From positions 184,501-248,500 of the forward strand of contig NZ_NSLI01000004.1 in assembly GCF_002288825.1 (NCBI RefSeq): a DNA stretch of 64,000 bases. Reading direction: 5' to 3'. The notes under the pieces were generated by a model. It was not told the DNA's origin. It saw nothing but the letters and a program-made list of their open reading frames with translations, and searched no databases. The position numbers and the translations under genes are program-made. The stretch is from Sphingomonas lenta (GTDB lineage: Bacteria; Pseudomonadota; Alphaproteobacteria; Sphingomonadales; Sphingomonadaceae). Below, in pieces: positions 1-7,171 of the stretch (positions are counted from its first letter, which is position 1; each line of letters begins with the position of its first letter).

Positions 1-1824
1 GATGCGCGGCGGGCGGCCCGAGCGGGGGTTGGCGCGGCGGATGTGCGACTGGAGCGGGCACCGGTCGCCGTGCGGGTCGCTGTCGAAGGTGAAGTCGTTG
101 AGGCCGGACCCGCCCGGCACGGTGGGCGCGCCGTCGGCGCGGCGGCCGAGCAGCTTGGCTTGGACGGCGGCGCGGCTGAGGCGCGCGCGGGCGGCGGCCG
201 CGTCGACCATCGCGCGGTAGGCGTCCGGGTGGACGGGCATGCGCCGCATCGCGAGGAAGCTGCCGTTCCCGAGCAGCGCCGCGCCCGGCCCGTCGGCGGG
301 CTGGAGCAGCAGCTCGTCCGGCGCGATCTCGTGCGGCCCGTCGGGCGGGCGGCCCTCGACCAGCTCCGGCTGGCTGATCCCGTCGCGCAGGCCGAGATGG
401 TCGATGTCGGCGCGGTCGTGCGCGCGCCGCATCGACTGCACGCCGAGCAGCCGCAGGCCCGGCAGCGCCGCCACCTCCGCCACCCTAGCTGCGAGCGGGT
501 GCCGGGGGTCGGCGGCCGCGTCGTGCGACGGGTCGCCGGGCGCGCGGGCACGGTACTGGAGTACGACGTCGATCGAGGACAGGTCGATCTCCCCCGCGCG
601 GCCCGGCGGCCAGTTGCGGCGCGGCCGCCGCCAGTTGCTCGGGTGGAAGGCGCGCACGTCGCCCAGGAGCGCCGCGCGCGCCTCCGCGCCCTGGCGGAAC
701 TCGGACGGCAGCGCGCCGAGCACGGACGCGTCCGCGCCGAGCCGCATCAGCCCTTCATAGGTGAGGGCGAGCGTGAGCGCCTCGTCCGCCGGCGCGTCCG
801 CCTCGCTGGTGAGCGGGAGGTCGGCGAGCGTCTCCGCCGCCAGGCCGGGGTCCGTGACCTGCAGGAACAGGAGCGCGCCGTGCGTCATCGGGCCGTCGGC
901 GGTGTCGAAGGAGGTGAGCACGCCCTTCTGCACGTCCGCCCGGTCGATCGGCGCGGCGCGCGGGCCGGCGGCGAGCGCGGCCGGACCGGGCGCGGAGCGG
1001 AGCCAGGCCACTTCCTTCGCGAAGGCGGGCGGGGTTCTGGTCGGCTCCCACTCGTCGAGCATCGAATTGGCCGCGCGCAGCAGCGTCAGCGCGTCCTCGT
1101 CGCGCGCGTCCGCGCCGTAATAGCGGGTCAGCCGGAACATGGCGCCGAGCACCGACAGGGCGAGGCCGTCGACGACCGCGGCGGGCGCGCGGCTCCGCGC
1201 CTCGCGCGCCACGCGGCGGGGATCGAGGCTGGCGAGGCCGGTGAGCGCGAGGTCGCCGTCGCGCGCCGGGTGGTGGCGCTGGATCCGTTCCGCCTGGCCC
1301 AGATAGGCGAGGTCGCCCGCGGTGAGCGGCGCGGCGCTGTAGAAATACTGGGCGGGCCGTTCGTTCTCGCGGACCCACGCCGCCCACTCGGCGGGCGAGG
1401 CCTCCCGCGCGAGCGGGTAGTCCTGGCAGTTGCAGAAGACGAGGTCGAGCATCGGCCCCGCGTCGCGCCAGAGCGCGCGCATATAGGCTTCCCAGCTGCC
1501 GTCGAAGGTGACCGCCAGCACCATGCGCGAGGGATCGGGCAGGATGGCGATGCGGAAGGACTGGACCTGCTCCAGCCGCTCCACCGGATCGGAGAAGGCG
1601 GACACGGGCGACGACTCGCGCGCGGCGGTGCGGATGGCGGCCAGCGTGCGCAGCGTCAGCGCCATGCGCGTGGCGGGCGTCACCGACTCGTAGGACTGGA
1701 CCAGCCCCGTCCTGAGCGGCGCGACCACCACCAGGTCGGACGCGCCGCCGAGCGCGAGGCCGCGCGGCTTTTCGCGGACGCGGCGGCCCCATTCGAGCGC
1801 GGCGCGGTCCTCGCTGCCGATCAC
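1..1824 (-). CDS. Dyp-type peroxidase, C-terminus cut by window edge
   Basis: Haem peroxidase of the dye-decolorizing (Dyp) family, expected to oxidise organic substrates with H2O2. The reading frame is open from a GTG at 1824 to the window edge, with 608 codons visible. Diagnostic motifs are the distal GxxDG (GLRDGISQPE, about residue 475), FLAMRRMP (about 522) and CPLQSHIRRANPR, whose His594 is the expected proximal haem ligand. About 450 residues precede the GxxDG motif, so this is a long-type Dyp with an extra N-terminal domain that I do not recognise. The GTG start overlaps the TGA of the upstream Crp/Fnr gene (GTGA), so the two are probably co-translated and the regulator may respond to the same stress. 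Start and family call are firm; substrate and localisation are unknown. No obvious signal peptide is visible. Confidence 0.88.
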   Translation of the reverse strand, partial: MIGSEDRAALEWGRRVREKPRGLALGGASDLVVVAPLRTGLVQSYESVTPATRMALTLRTLAAIRTAARESSPVSAFSDPVERLEQVQSFRIAILPDPSRMVLAVTFDGSWEAYMRALWRDAGPMLDLVFCNCQDYPLAREASPAEWAAWVRENERPAQYFYSAAPLTAGDLAYLGQAERIQRHHPARDGDLALTGLASLDPRRVAREARSRAPAAVVDGLALSVLGAMFRLTRYYGADARDEDALTLLRAANSMLDEWEPTRTPPAFAKEVAWLRSAPGPAALAAGPRAAPIDRADVQKGVLTSFDTADGPMTHGALLFLQVTDPGLAAETLADLPLTSEADAPADEALTLALTYEGLMRLGADASVLGALPSEFRQGAEARAALLGDVRAFHPSNWRRPRRNWPPGRAGEIDLSSIDVVLQYRARAPGDPSHDAAADPRHPLAARVAEVAALPGLRLLGVQSMRRAHDRADIDHLGLRDGISQPELVEGRPPDGPHEIAPDELLLQPADGPGAALLGNGSFLAMRRMPVHPDAYRAMVDAAAARARLSRAAVQAKLLGRRADGAPTVPGGSGLNDFTFDSDPHGDRCPLQSHIRRANPRSGRPPRI

Positions 1825-2567
1825 GCGGTGGTCCCCAGCATGCGCGCGTCGTTCGCGGCCGCGTCCTCCAGCGGGTCGCGGTCGTCGCCCTTGGCCTCGC
1901 GCACCAGCTTGGCGAGCGCGGGCACGTCCGTGATCTCGATGCGGCGGCGGTGCTGGGCCAGGATGTTGCGGCCGGCGAGCCAGCGCAGCTCGCGCGTCAC
2001 CGCCTCGCGGTGGGTGCCGACGCGCGCGGCGAGGTCGGCGTGGGTGGGGGCCGGGTCGATGGTCCGGCCGCCCGTCTCCGGATCGTCGGTCGACAGGCGC
2101 AGCAGCTCGCAGTGGAGCCGGGCGGGCACGCGGAGCGTGTTCAGCTCCAGGATGCGCTCGGTCAGGCCGCGAACCTGGGCGGTGAGGCGGCGCGCGAGCC
2201 AGAGCGCGCCTTCCGGCGTGGCGCAGGCGGCGTCGCGAAAGGCCGGGCCGGGGATGCTCGCCACCGTGCAGTCGCCCAGCGCGACGATGGAGGTGGAGCG
2301 GGGGCGGCCGTCGATCGCCGATAATTCGCCGAACAGGTCGCCCGCCGCCAGGTCGCGCAGGATCACCTCGCCGCCATGGCCGGAGCAGACCACCACCTGG
2401 ACGCGGCCCTCGAGCACGAGATGCACGCTGGTGGACGGCGCGCCGACGTTGAGCAGCAGGCGGCCGCCGCGCGAGCGGAGCACCGTCGCGTGCGGTGACA
2501 GCCGATCCGCCAAATCGCCGGGCAGCGCGCGGCGCGCCGCCGCGACGAGGCCGAGCTGATGGGCCAT
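1821..2567 (-). CDS. Crp/Fnr family transcriptional regulator
   Basis: Cytoplasmic DNA-binding regulator of 248 residues, normal length for the family. The N-terminal cyclic-nucleotide-binding fold (about 15-130) contains FGELSAIDGRPRSTS, which matches the phosphate-binding cassette pattern. The C-terminal winged helix (about 150-235) contains ADLAARVGTHREAVTRELRW, a typical Crp recognition helix. There is no N-terminal Fnr-type cysteine cluster, so an oxygen-sensing Fe-S cluster is unlikely. The start at 2567 was chosen for the GGGAGCGAGG Shine-Dalgarno just upstream. The frame is open further upstream, but that part looks like non-coding translation. Its stop overlaps the start of the Dyp peroxidase gene by 4 bp, which points to an operon. 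The ligand and regulon cannot be read from sequence. Confidence 0.9.
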   Translation of the reverse strand: MAHQLGLVAAARRALPGDLADRLSPHATVLRSRGGRLLLNVGAPSTSVHLVLEGRVQVVVCSGHGGEVILRDLAAGDLFGELSAIDGRPRSTSIVALGDCTVASIPGPAFRDAACATPEGALWLARRLTAQVRGLTERILELNTLRVPARLHCELLRLSTDDPETGGRTIDPAPTHADLAARVGTHREAVTRELRWLAGRNILAQHRRRIEITDVPALAKLVREAKGDDRDPLEDAAANDARMLGTTA

Positions 2568-2783
2568 GGTCCTCGCTCCCTGTTCATGTCCCGCGTGCCC
2601 AGGGGTCGCGGGCCGAGGCCGAGCCGAATACGCACGGGCGTCGACCCGGCGACCGCGCGCCTGCGGCCGGGAGGCCGTCGCGGGCGCTCGCGCGGCCGGG
2701 TCGCCGCGGTCCGAGCGTGGAGCGGTCGGCCGTTCGGCACAAGTCCGTTTCGGCCGATTGTAGGGAATCGACAAGCTCCGAGG

Positions 2784-2817
2784 AAAAACGGGGCGGCGCG
2801 TCCCCTGCGCCGCCCCG
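2784..2817 (-). terminator. Rho-independent terminator after the UrcA gene
   Basis: On the minus strand a perfect 10-bp GC stem (GGGGCGGCGC / GCGCCGCCCC, loop of 7) is followed by a run of T. It lies about 10 bp beyond the UrcA stop and separates it from the crp-dyp pair. Confidence 0.85.
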
Positions 2818-2828
2818 TCCCTCCCTGA

Positions 2829-3203
2829 TCACCGGCGCGCGGTCGCCAGGGCGAGCTGCGTGCCGTCCTGCCGGCCGACGTGCCGCGCGATCGCGAGCTC
2901 GACCGAGCGCTTGGCGCCGGCGGCGGCCACGCGGCGGCACTGGGGCGGCTCCACGATGCCCGGGCCGAAGCCGGGCTGCGGGCACACCGCCCGGTAGGCG
3001 CGGCGCAGGCGGCGGTTGAACGTCGCCTTTCCGGCCTCGGTGGCGAGGTTCAGGTCGGCGTACGAGACGTGCACCGACCGCGAACCGTCGAGGTTGTGCC
3101 GGACGGCGGTGGGGCCGGCCTCGGCCCGCCCCGCGGTGGCGAGGGGAAAGAGCGTGGTCACGACCACGAAGGCGATGCTGGCGAGACGGTGACGAGCGTT
3201 CAT
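2829..3203 (-). CDS. UrcA family secreted protein
   Basis: Small exported protein (124 aa) of the UrcA family, common in sphingomonads and Caulobacterales and of unknown biochemical function. Residues 1-28 form a signal peptide ending AGRAEA. The conserved VHVSYADLNLATEAG segment, the RRLRRAYRAVC segment and two later cysteine positions fit the family. The start at 3203 follows a GGAGGACC Shine-Dalgarno; the frame is open upstream, but without family-like sequence. It is monocistronic, with its own terminator. The nearest upstream feature is the IS1595-type insertion, so its promoter must lie in 3204-3471. Confidence 0.85.
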   Translation of the reverse strand: MNARHRLASIAFVVVTTLFPLATAGRAEAGPTAVRHNLDGSRSVHVSYADLNLATEAGKATFNRRLRRAYRAVCPQPGFGPGIVEPPQCRRVAAAGAKRSVELAIARHVGRQDGTQLALATARR

Positions 3204-3435
3204 GATGGTCCTCCACTGAGCGGCGACGCCGTTCCTTCGTGGGCCGCGTCGCGCCGGCCTTTCCGACCGGTGCGTCCTTGTCGCCGATCGCGGCGGGACG
3301 TTCGGTGACGCAGGCCACCGTGGAACTGTGGTGTTTCCCACATGGCGGCGTCGCGCGCGGGCGGGGGCTCGTGCGTGCGGGCGGCGTAGGCTTCATGCGG
3401 TGCGCTGAACCATGCTGGTGATTTTCCCGCTTGAC

Positions 3436-3471
3436 AGCGTCACGCTGCTTGGGTACAAAACAGGAACGCTG
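3436..3471. repeat. Degenerate second copy of the IS1595 right end
   Basis: Just outside the left target duplication, the segment TCACGCTGCTTGGGTAC followed by a diverged tail matches the subterminal and right-end sequence of the transposon at 6425-6460 (TCACGCTCCTTGGGTAC), in the same orientation. It looks like the decayed right end of an older related element lying against the same AAAAATTG target. The rest of the 3204-3479 interval shows only the presumed UrcA promoter region; I see no gene there. Confidence 0.5.
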
Positions 3472-3479
3472 AAAAATTG
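3472..3479. repeat. Left 8-bp target site duplication of the IS1595 element
   Basis: AAAAATTG directly precedes the left inverted repeat and is repeated directly after the right inverted repeat at 6461-6468. Eight base pairs is the usual duplication length for IS1595-family insertion. Confidence 0.88.
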
Positions 3480-3543
3480 GGCGTTATTATACTTGACGTA
3501 CCCAGCCGATTGAGGGCATAACGGCCTTCAAGGAGCTTGAACC

Positions 3544-4455
3544 ATGTCGGCACTTTCCGCCCCGCACTTCCACAACGAAGAAGCCGCCTACGCCTACGTA
3601 GAGGCGCGGATTTGGCCGAACGGCCCGGTTTGCCCGCACTGCGGGGGCGTGGACCGGATCGGTAAGATGGGCGGCAAGTCCACTCGGATCGGCACCTACA
3701 AGTGCTACCAGTGCCGCAAGCCCTTCACCGTCAAGGTCGGGACCATCTTCGAGTCGTCGCACGTCGCGCTGAACATCTGGCTTCAGGCGATGTACCTCAT
3801 TGCCGGGTCGAAGAAGGGGATCAGCTCGAACCAGCTTCACCGGACCTTGGGCGTCACCCTCAAGACCGCCTGGTTCATGTCGCACCGTATCCGCGAAGCG
3901 ATGCGCTCGAACGATCCGGGCTTCTTCGGCGAGAACGGCGGCGGCGTGGAGGTGGATGAGACCTTCATCGGCCGCGAGCCGGGCCGTGAGGTGGCGCAGG
4001 GGCCGCACCACAAGATGAAGGTGCTGGCGCTGGTGGATCGCGACACCGGCCGCTCGCGCGCGATCGTGGTGGACAACCTCAAGCCGCGCGACCTCGCGCC
4101 CATCATGTTCCACAATATCGCCCGTGAGGCGCGGCTGATTACCGACGAAGCGCACCACTACCGGGCGTTCTCTCTCGCCTTCGAGGGCGGGCACGACGCG
4201 GTGCGCCACGGCGCTGGCGAGTACGTGCGCGGCGACGTGCACACCAACACCATCGAGGGCTATTTCAGCATCTTCAAGCGCGGAATGCGCGGCATCTACC
4301 AGCACTGCGCGAAGAAGCACCTTCACCGCTATCTGGCGGAGTTCGATTTCCGCTATACCAACCGGGTGGCGAACGGCATCAACGACGCGGAGCGGGCGGA
4401 CCGCCTTCTCGCTGGCGTGGTCGGGCGTCGCCTGACTTACCAACAAGCTAATTGA
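3544..4455 (+). CDS. IS1595 family transposase
   Basis: Cut-and-paste type transposase of 303 residues. The N-terminal zinc ribbon has two Cys pairs (VCPHCGG about 31-37 and YKCYQCRKPF about 56-65). The catalytic core shows VEVDETFIG (first Asp about 137), LITDEAHHY (second Asp about 201) and HTNTIEGYFSIFKRGMRG, where the third acidic residue is replaced by Asn, as is typical of the DDN subgroup of IS1595. The gene is intact, full length and begins 64 bp inside the left inverted repeat, so the element may still be active. An AAGGAGCTTGAACC Shine-Dalgarno precedes the ATG. Confidence 0.93.
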   Translation: MSALSAPHFHNEEAAYAYVEARIWPNGPVCPHCGGVDRIGKMGGKSTRIGTYKCYQCRKPFTVKVGTIFESSHVALNIWLQAMYLIAGSKKGISSNQLHRTLGVTLKTAWFMSHRIREAMRSNDPGFFGENGGGVEVDETFIGREPGREVAQGPHHKMKVLALVDRDTGRSRAIVVDNLKPRDLAPIMFHNIAREARLITDEAHHYRAFSLAFEGGHDAVRHGAGEYVRGDVHTNTIEGYFSIFKRGMRGIYQHCAKKHLHRYLAEFDFRYTNRVANGINDAERADRLLAGVVGRRLTYQQAN

Positions 4456-4463
4456 GGCCAGCG

Positions 4464-4646
4464 ATGCCGAAGCGAAAACAGCAGATAACGCCCGATCGGC
4501 AGAGCGAGCAGTTCAGAACAGAAGCGCAAAAGCTAATCGACGCTGGCGAACTAAACTCCATCGAAGCGGACGCCGCGTTGGATCAACTGGTTCAAAGGGC
4601 CAATGTGAGAACCGACTTGGCTCAACCGCGAGGAAAGAAAGCATAA
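4464..4646 (+). CDS. Small passenger protein of the IS1595 element
   Basis: A 60-residue charged protein (MPKRKQQITPDRQSEQFR...) following the transposase stop by 8 bp and preceding the 257-aa passenger ORF by 4 bp, so it reads as the middle gene of a three-gene transposon operon. It is mostly helical by composition, with basic ends and an acidic centre (IDAGELNSIEADAALDQL). No known domain is recognised. A role as transposition accessory or as a partner of the next gene is only a guess from position. GC content is clearly below the neighbouring chromosome. Confidence 0.55.
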   Translation: MPKRKQQITPDRQSEQFRTEAQKLIDAGELNSIEADAALDQLVQRANVRTDLAQPRGKKA

Positions 4647-4650
4647 GGGA

Positions 4651-5424
4651 ATGTATCTTACTCCCAGGATTGATCCCAATCTAATCCCTGATGATGAAAG
4701 GGAGGGAGCGCGATACATCGAGCAGAACCTACAGGGTCTACAGAGCCTGACCGTTCAGTTTAAAAGTGCTCTTGCTCTATTCCACAGTACTAAAGTTCTG
4801 CACAAATCAGAGATAGACAACTTGCCGAAGATACCCGACTTTCCTGATGACATGTCAGAGTGGGGCGTCGTTTCCAAACGGCACAGAGCAGAGATGGAAG
4901 CTTATCAAGCGCGCTTAAGAATGTTCTCTGATTGGCTTAGGTTCGCCGCTAGGCAAGGCGCAATGCTTACATATAGCTTTTCCATGATAAGCCAGAAGAT
5001 GAATGGCACTTTAGGAAAGTGCCCCATTATGCTGTCCAAAGTCGACCTAGATGCCAAAAAGCGCGCCCAGAAGATATTGGAGAGCAATTTTCCGCAGATA
5101 GCGTCTATTCGGCTGTCCGCCGCACATCCGCGCGAAATTGGTTCTACACCGCGCGATCATGAAAAACATTCCATCAAAGGTGGACACTCTGACAGAGTTA
5201 TATCGTCAAGTTCTCCACAGTTGCTTATCGAGGGTTCGCTGCTGATAGAAGACCATCGATTAGTATATACCTCATCAATCTCCGGCCGGGCCGTTTCTTT
5301 CGAGCTTTCCGAAACGTCTTACAAGCATCTAGTCGATGCCCAGCTTGAGTTCTGGAACGCTTTTAGCCCTTTGGAAGACCAGTTTTGGAGAGATACACGT
5401 CTATCTGAAAAATGGTCCTTCTAG
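4651..5424 (+). CDS. Passenger protein of unknown function (257 aa)
   Basis: Unrecognised soluble protein. Visible features are a helical, charged N-terminal half (residues 1-110, with possible coiled-coil around KRHRAEMEAYQARLRMF), a Ser-rich middle (RVISSSSPQL) and a C-terminal region rich in hydrophobic-aromatic residues ending DQFWRDTRLSEKWSF. There are no transmembrane segments and no catalytic motif I can name. Its codon use is AT-rich relative to everything outside the transposon, a clear sign of foreign origin. The nested IS5 inserted into the CTAG tetranucleotide that includes the TAG stop codon. The duplication recreates the stop, so the protein is unchanged. Passengers on IS1595-family elements are known to include resistance and modification genes, but nothing here identifies one. 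Confidence 0.7.
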   Translation: MYLTPRIDPNLIPDDEREGARYIEQNLQGLQSLTVQFKSALALFHSTKVLHKSEIDNLPKIPDFPDDMSEWGVVSKRHRAEMEAYQARLRMFSDWLRFAARQGAMLTYSFSMISQKMNGTLGKCPIMLSKVDLDAKKRAQKILESNFPQIASIRLSAAHPREIGSTPRDHEKHSIKGGHSDRVISSSSPQLLIEGSLLIEDHRLVYTSSISGRAVSFELSETSYKHLVDAQLEFWNAFSPLEDQFWRDTRLSEKWSF

Positions 5425-6269
5425 GGTCAGGACTCACTACCGCGGTAGCCAGAAGATGACCGTCGCCGCGAGCGTGATGGCGGACATGAAGGTGTGGGCG
5501 CACCGGTCATAGCGGGTCGCGACGCGTCGCCAGTCTTTGAGCCTGCCGAACATGATCTCGATCTTGTGGCGGGCGCGGTAGAGCTGCTTGCCATGCCGGA
5601 TCGGGCGGGAGCGGCCGGAGCGACCGGGGATGCATGGGCGGGTACCGCGGTCTCGCAGCGCCTGGCGGAACCAGTCGGCATCATAGCCGCGGTCGGCGAT
5701 GAGCACCGGGGCGGCGGGCATGGCGGGCAGCATGGTCGCTGCGCCCTTGTAGTCGCTGACCTGGCCCTCGGTGAGCAGCAGCACGCGCGGGCGGCCCTGC
5801 TCGTCGCAGACGGCGTGGAGCTTGGAGTTCAGGCCGCCTTTCGTGCGCCCGATACGGCGCGGAACAGCCCCTTTTTGCGGAGCGATGCCGCGGTCCGGTG
5901 GGCCTTGAGGTGGGTGGCGTCGACCATGAGCTGGTCAGGTGCGCCGCCCTCGGCCGCGAGACCTGCGAAGATGCGGTTGAAGACACCCGCCCGGCTCCAG
6001 CGGACGAAGCGGTTGTACAGCGTCTTGTGCGGACCATAGGCGAGCGGAGCGTCTCGCCACATCAGCCCGTTGCGGATTACGTAGATGATGCCCGACAGCA
6101 CCCGCCTGTCGTCCACCCGAGCCAAGCCGCGCTGCAACGGGAAGAACGGCTCGATCCGGCGCATCTGTGCCTCCGACAGCAGGAACGGCTCAGCCATAGG
6201 GCACCTCCTGGCACCCCGAATCCGCTACGCCGCGAGCCGTTCCACGCCGGCGTTATTGGGTCCTGAGCC
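5425..6269 (-). mobile_element. IS5-family insertion sequence nested in the IS1595 element
   Basis: An 845-bp element with imperfect terminal repeats (GGTCAGGACTCA at 5425 and, complemented, GCTCAGGACCCA ending at 6269) and a CTAG target duplication at 5421-5424 and 6270-6273. It carries a two-frame transposase on the minus strand with a slippery A run, as in the IS427-type branch of IS5. The target duplication includes the stop codon of the upstream passenger gene. It is high-GC like the host, in contrast to the AT-richer passenger DNA it entered, so it was probably acquired after the transposon arrived. Confidence 0.9.
5437..6197 (-). CDS. IS5 family transposase (programmed -1 frameshift)
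   Basis: Two overlapping frames make one DDE transposase. OrfA (5829-6197, 122 aa) starts MAEPFLLSEAQMRRIEPFFP and contains the DUF4096-like N-terminal region and the first catalytic Asp in QLMVDATHLKAH. OrfB, entered by a -1 shift, continues with GRTKGGLNSKLHAVCDEQGR, then LIADRGYDADWFRQ (second Asp) and RARHKIEIMFGRLKDWRR (Glu region), ending ATVIFWLPR at 5437. The likely shift site is the A-run on the minus strand complementary to 5872-5876 (AAAAAGGGG), followed by GC-rich sequence. Both parts look intact, so the element may be functional. Confidence 0.88.
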
Positions 6270-6423
6270 TAGCGATGTCATGAAAGTCGAACTGGCCGTC
6301 TAAGGTTACGGACTCAATGAACTCTGAGAACAGAACAGCCTCGGAGTTGCTGGCCTCAAAAGCGTCGCGTAGCGCAACCGCCAAGCGATCTGCAAAGCCC
6401 CCGTCACTCTGAGCTTCACTCAT
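6253..6423 (-). pseudogene. Right-end passenger ORF of the IS1595 element, 3' end altered by IS5
   Basis: A minus-strand ORF of 56 codons starts with MSEAQSDGGFADRLAVALRD just inside the right inverted repeat and reads to a stop within the end of the nested IS5. The last few residues (LRTQ) are encoded by the insertion junction, so the original C-terminus was lost or changed. The amphipathic N-terminal part looks like real protein (FSEFIESVTLDGQFDFHD), but I recognise no family. Before the insertion the frame would have continued antisense into the end of the 257-aa passenger gene. It may therefore have been a short convergent gene, or not a gene at all. Confidence 0.4.
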
Positions 6424-6460
6424 CCTCACGCTCCTTGGGTACGTAAAGTACAATAACGCC

Positions 6461-6468
6461 AAAAATTG
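6461..6468. repeat. Right 8-bp target site duplication of the IS1595 element
   Basis: AAAAATTG, identical to 3472-3479. Downstream (6469-6652) no gene is seen; this stretch leads into the GTA operon and presumably contains its promoter. Confidence 0.88.
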
Positions 6469-6652
6469 CGAGTCGAGGGGATCGGCTCCGGGGACGGCGG
6501 ACGATCGAACATCATCGGGAACGGGAGCACGTCGCGGCGGAGCCGCGCCGTCGGTCGACGCGCGTGGAGGGTCCACGCGGTCGCCGGCCGTGCTTGCGCG
6601 GGTCTTGCGTCAGCTCGGCTGACGCGAGCCGCGCTGCGCAGGGGAGAGATAC

Positions 6653-7171
6653 ATGAACCAGGAAAATTCGAAACCGGCGGTCGACGCGCCCAAGCCGCGT
6701 CGTCGGCCCGTGCGGTGGACGCGGAAGATGAAGGACGATTTTCTCGACCATTTGGCCGCGACGTGCAATGTCCGCGGAGCGGCGCGCGAGGTCGGCGTGC
6801 ATCCGCGATCCGTGTACAATCTGCGCCGCAAGGACCCGGCATTCACGCGCGCCTGGGGCGAAGCGCTGCTGCTCGGATATGAGGTGCTGGAGACGCGGCT
6901 GGTCGGGTGCGCGCTTGCGGGCGCTCGGGAGGACGGAGCGCCTTGCGTGCCGGACGCGGACCGGCCTGAAATGGACGAACCGGTCGAACCGCTCGACCGG
7001 GCGCTGGCGCTACACCTGCTGAAGTCGCATCGCGGCCACCTGCTCGGACGGCGTGCGGTCGGCGGGCCTAAGCCGCGCCGGGCGACGCCGGAGGAGACGG
7101 ACGCGGCCATACTGCGTAAATTGGCGGCGATGGATCGGCGTCGTCAGGCGCGCGACGAGGCGGAGGCGTGA
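6653..7171 (+). CDS. GTA small terminase subunit (TerS)
   Basis: First gene of the gene transfer agent cluster, 172 residues. It should recognise DNA and load it on the large terminase for headful-type packaging. The N-terminal half has a helix-turn-helix of the resolvase-like type (VRGAAREVGVHPRSVYNLRRK, about 40-60) preceded by a basic tail (KPRRRPVRWTRKMK). The C-terminal half is helical (ALALHLLKSHR, ILRKLAAMDRRRQ), suited to oligomer formation. A GGGGAGAGATAC Shine-Dalgarno precedes the ATG. Its TGA overlaps the GTG of the large terminase gene. An IS1595 transposon lies about 190 bp upstream and could separate the operon from distal regulatory sequence. Confidence 0.88.
   Translation: MNQENSKPAVDAPKPRRRPVRWTRKMKDDFLDHLAATCNVRGAAREVGVHPRSVYNLRRKDPAFTRAWGEALLLGYEVLETRLVGCALAGAREDGAPCVPDADRPEMDEPVEPLDRALALHLLKSHRGHLLGRRAVGGPKPRRATPEETDAAILRKLAAMDRRRQARDEAEA

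Larger units (their letters stand above)
3480..6460 (+). mobile_element. IS1595-family transposon with passenger genes (nested IS5 inside)
   Basis: The 2981-bp element is bounded by near-perfect terminal inverted repeats. The left is GGCGTTATTATACTTGACGT + ACCC at 3480-3503 and the right is its complement with two changes at 6437-6460. An 8-bp AAAAATTG duplication flanks it. It carries an IS1595-type transposase, two plus-strand passenger ORFs (60 and 257 aa) and a minus-strand passenger ORF near the right end. Without the nested IS5 copy (5425-6269 plus its 4-bp duplication) the original element is about 2.13 kb. The passengers are clearly lower in GC than the host, as expected for transferred cargo. 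It sits between urcA and the GTA terminase gene, about 190 bp upstream of the latter. Confidence 0.9.

Noticed and set aside
43..2559. An 838-codon plus-strand open frame across the left edge
   Set aside because: It is antisense to the Dyp peroxidase and Crp/Fnr genes, Arg/Gly-rich and without any domain. Long antisense frames are expected at this GC content.
6253..6576. A 107-aa version of the minus-strand passenger beginning outside the transposon
   Set aside because: It would cross the right inverted repeat and target duplication into host DNA. The ATG at 6423 inside the element is the sensible start.
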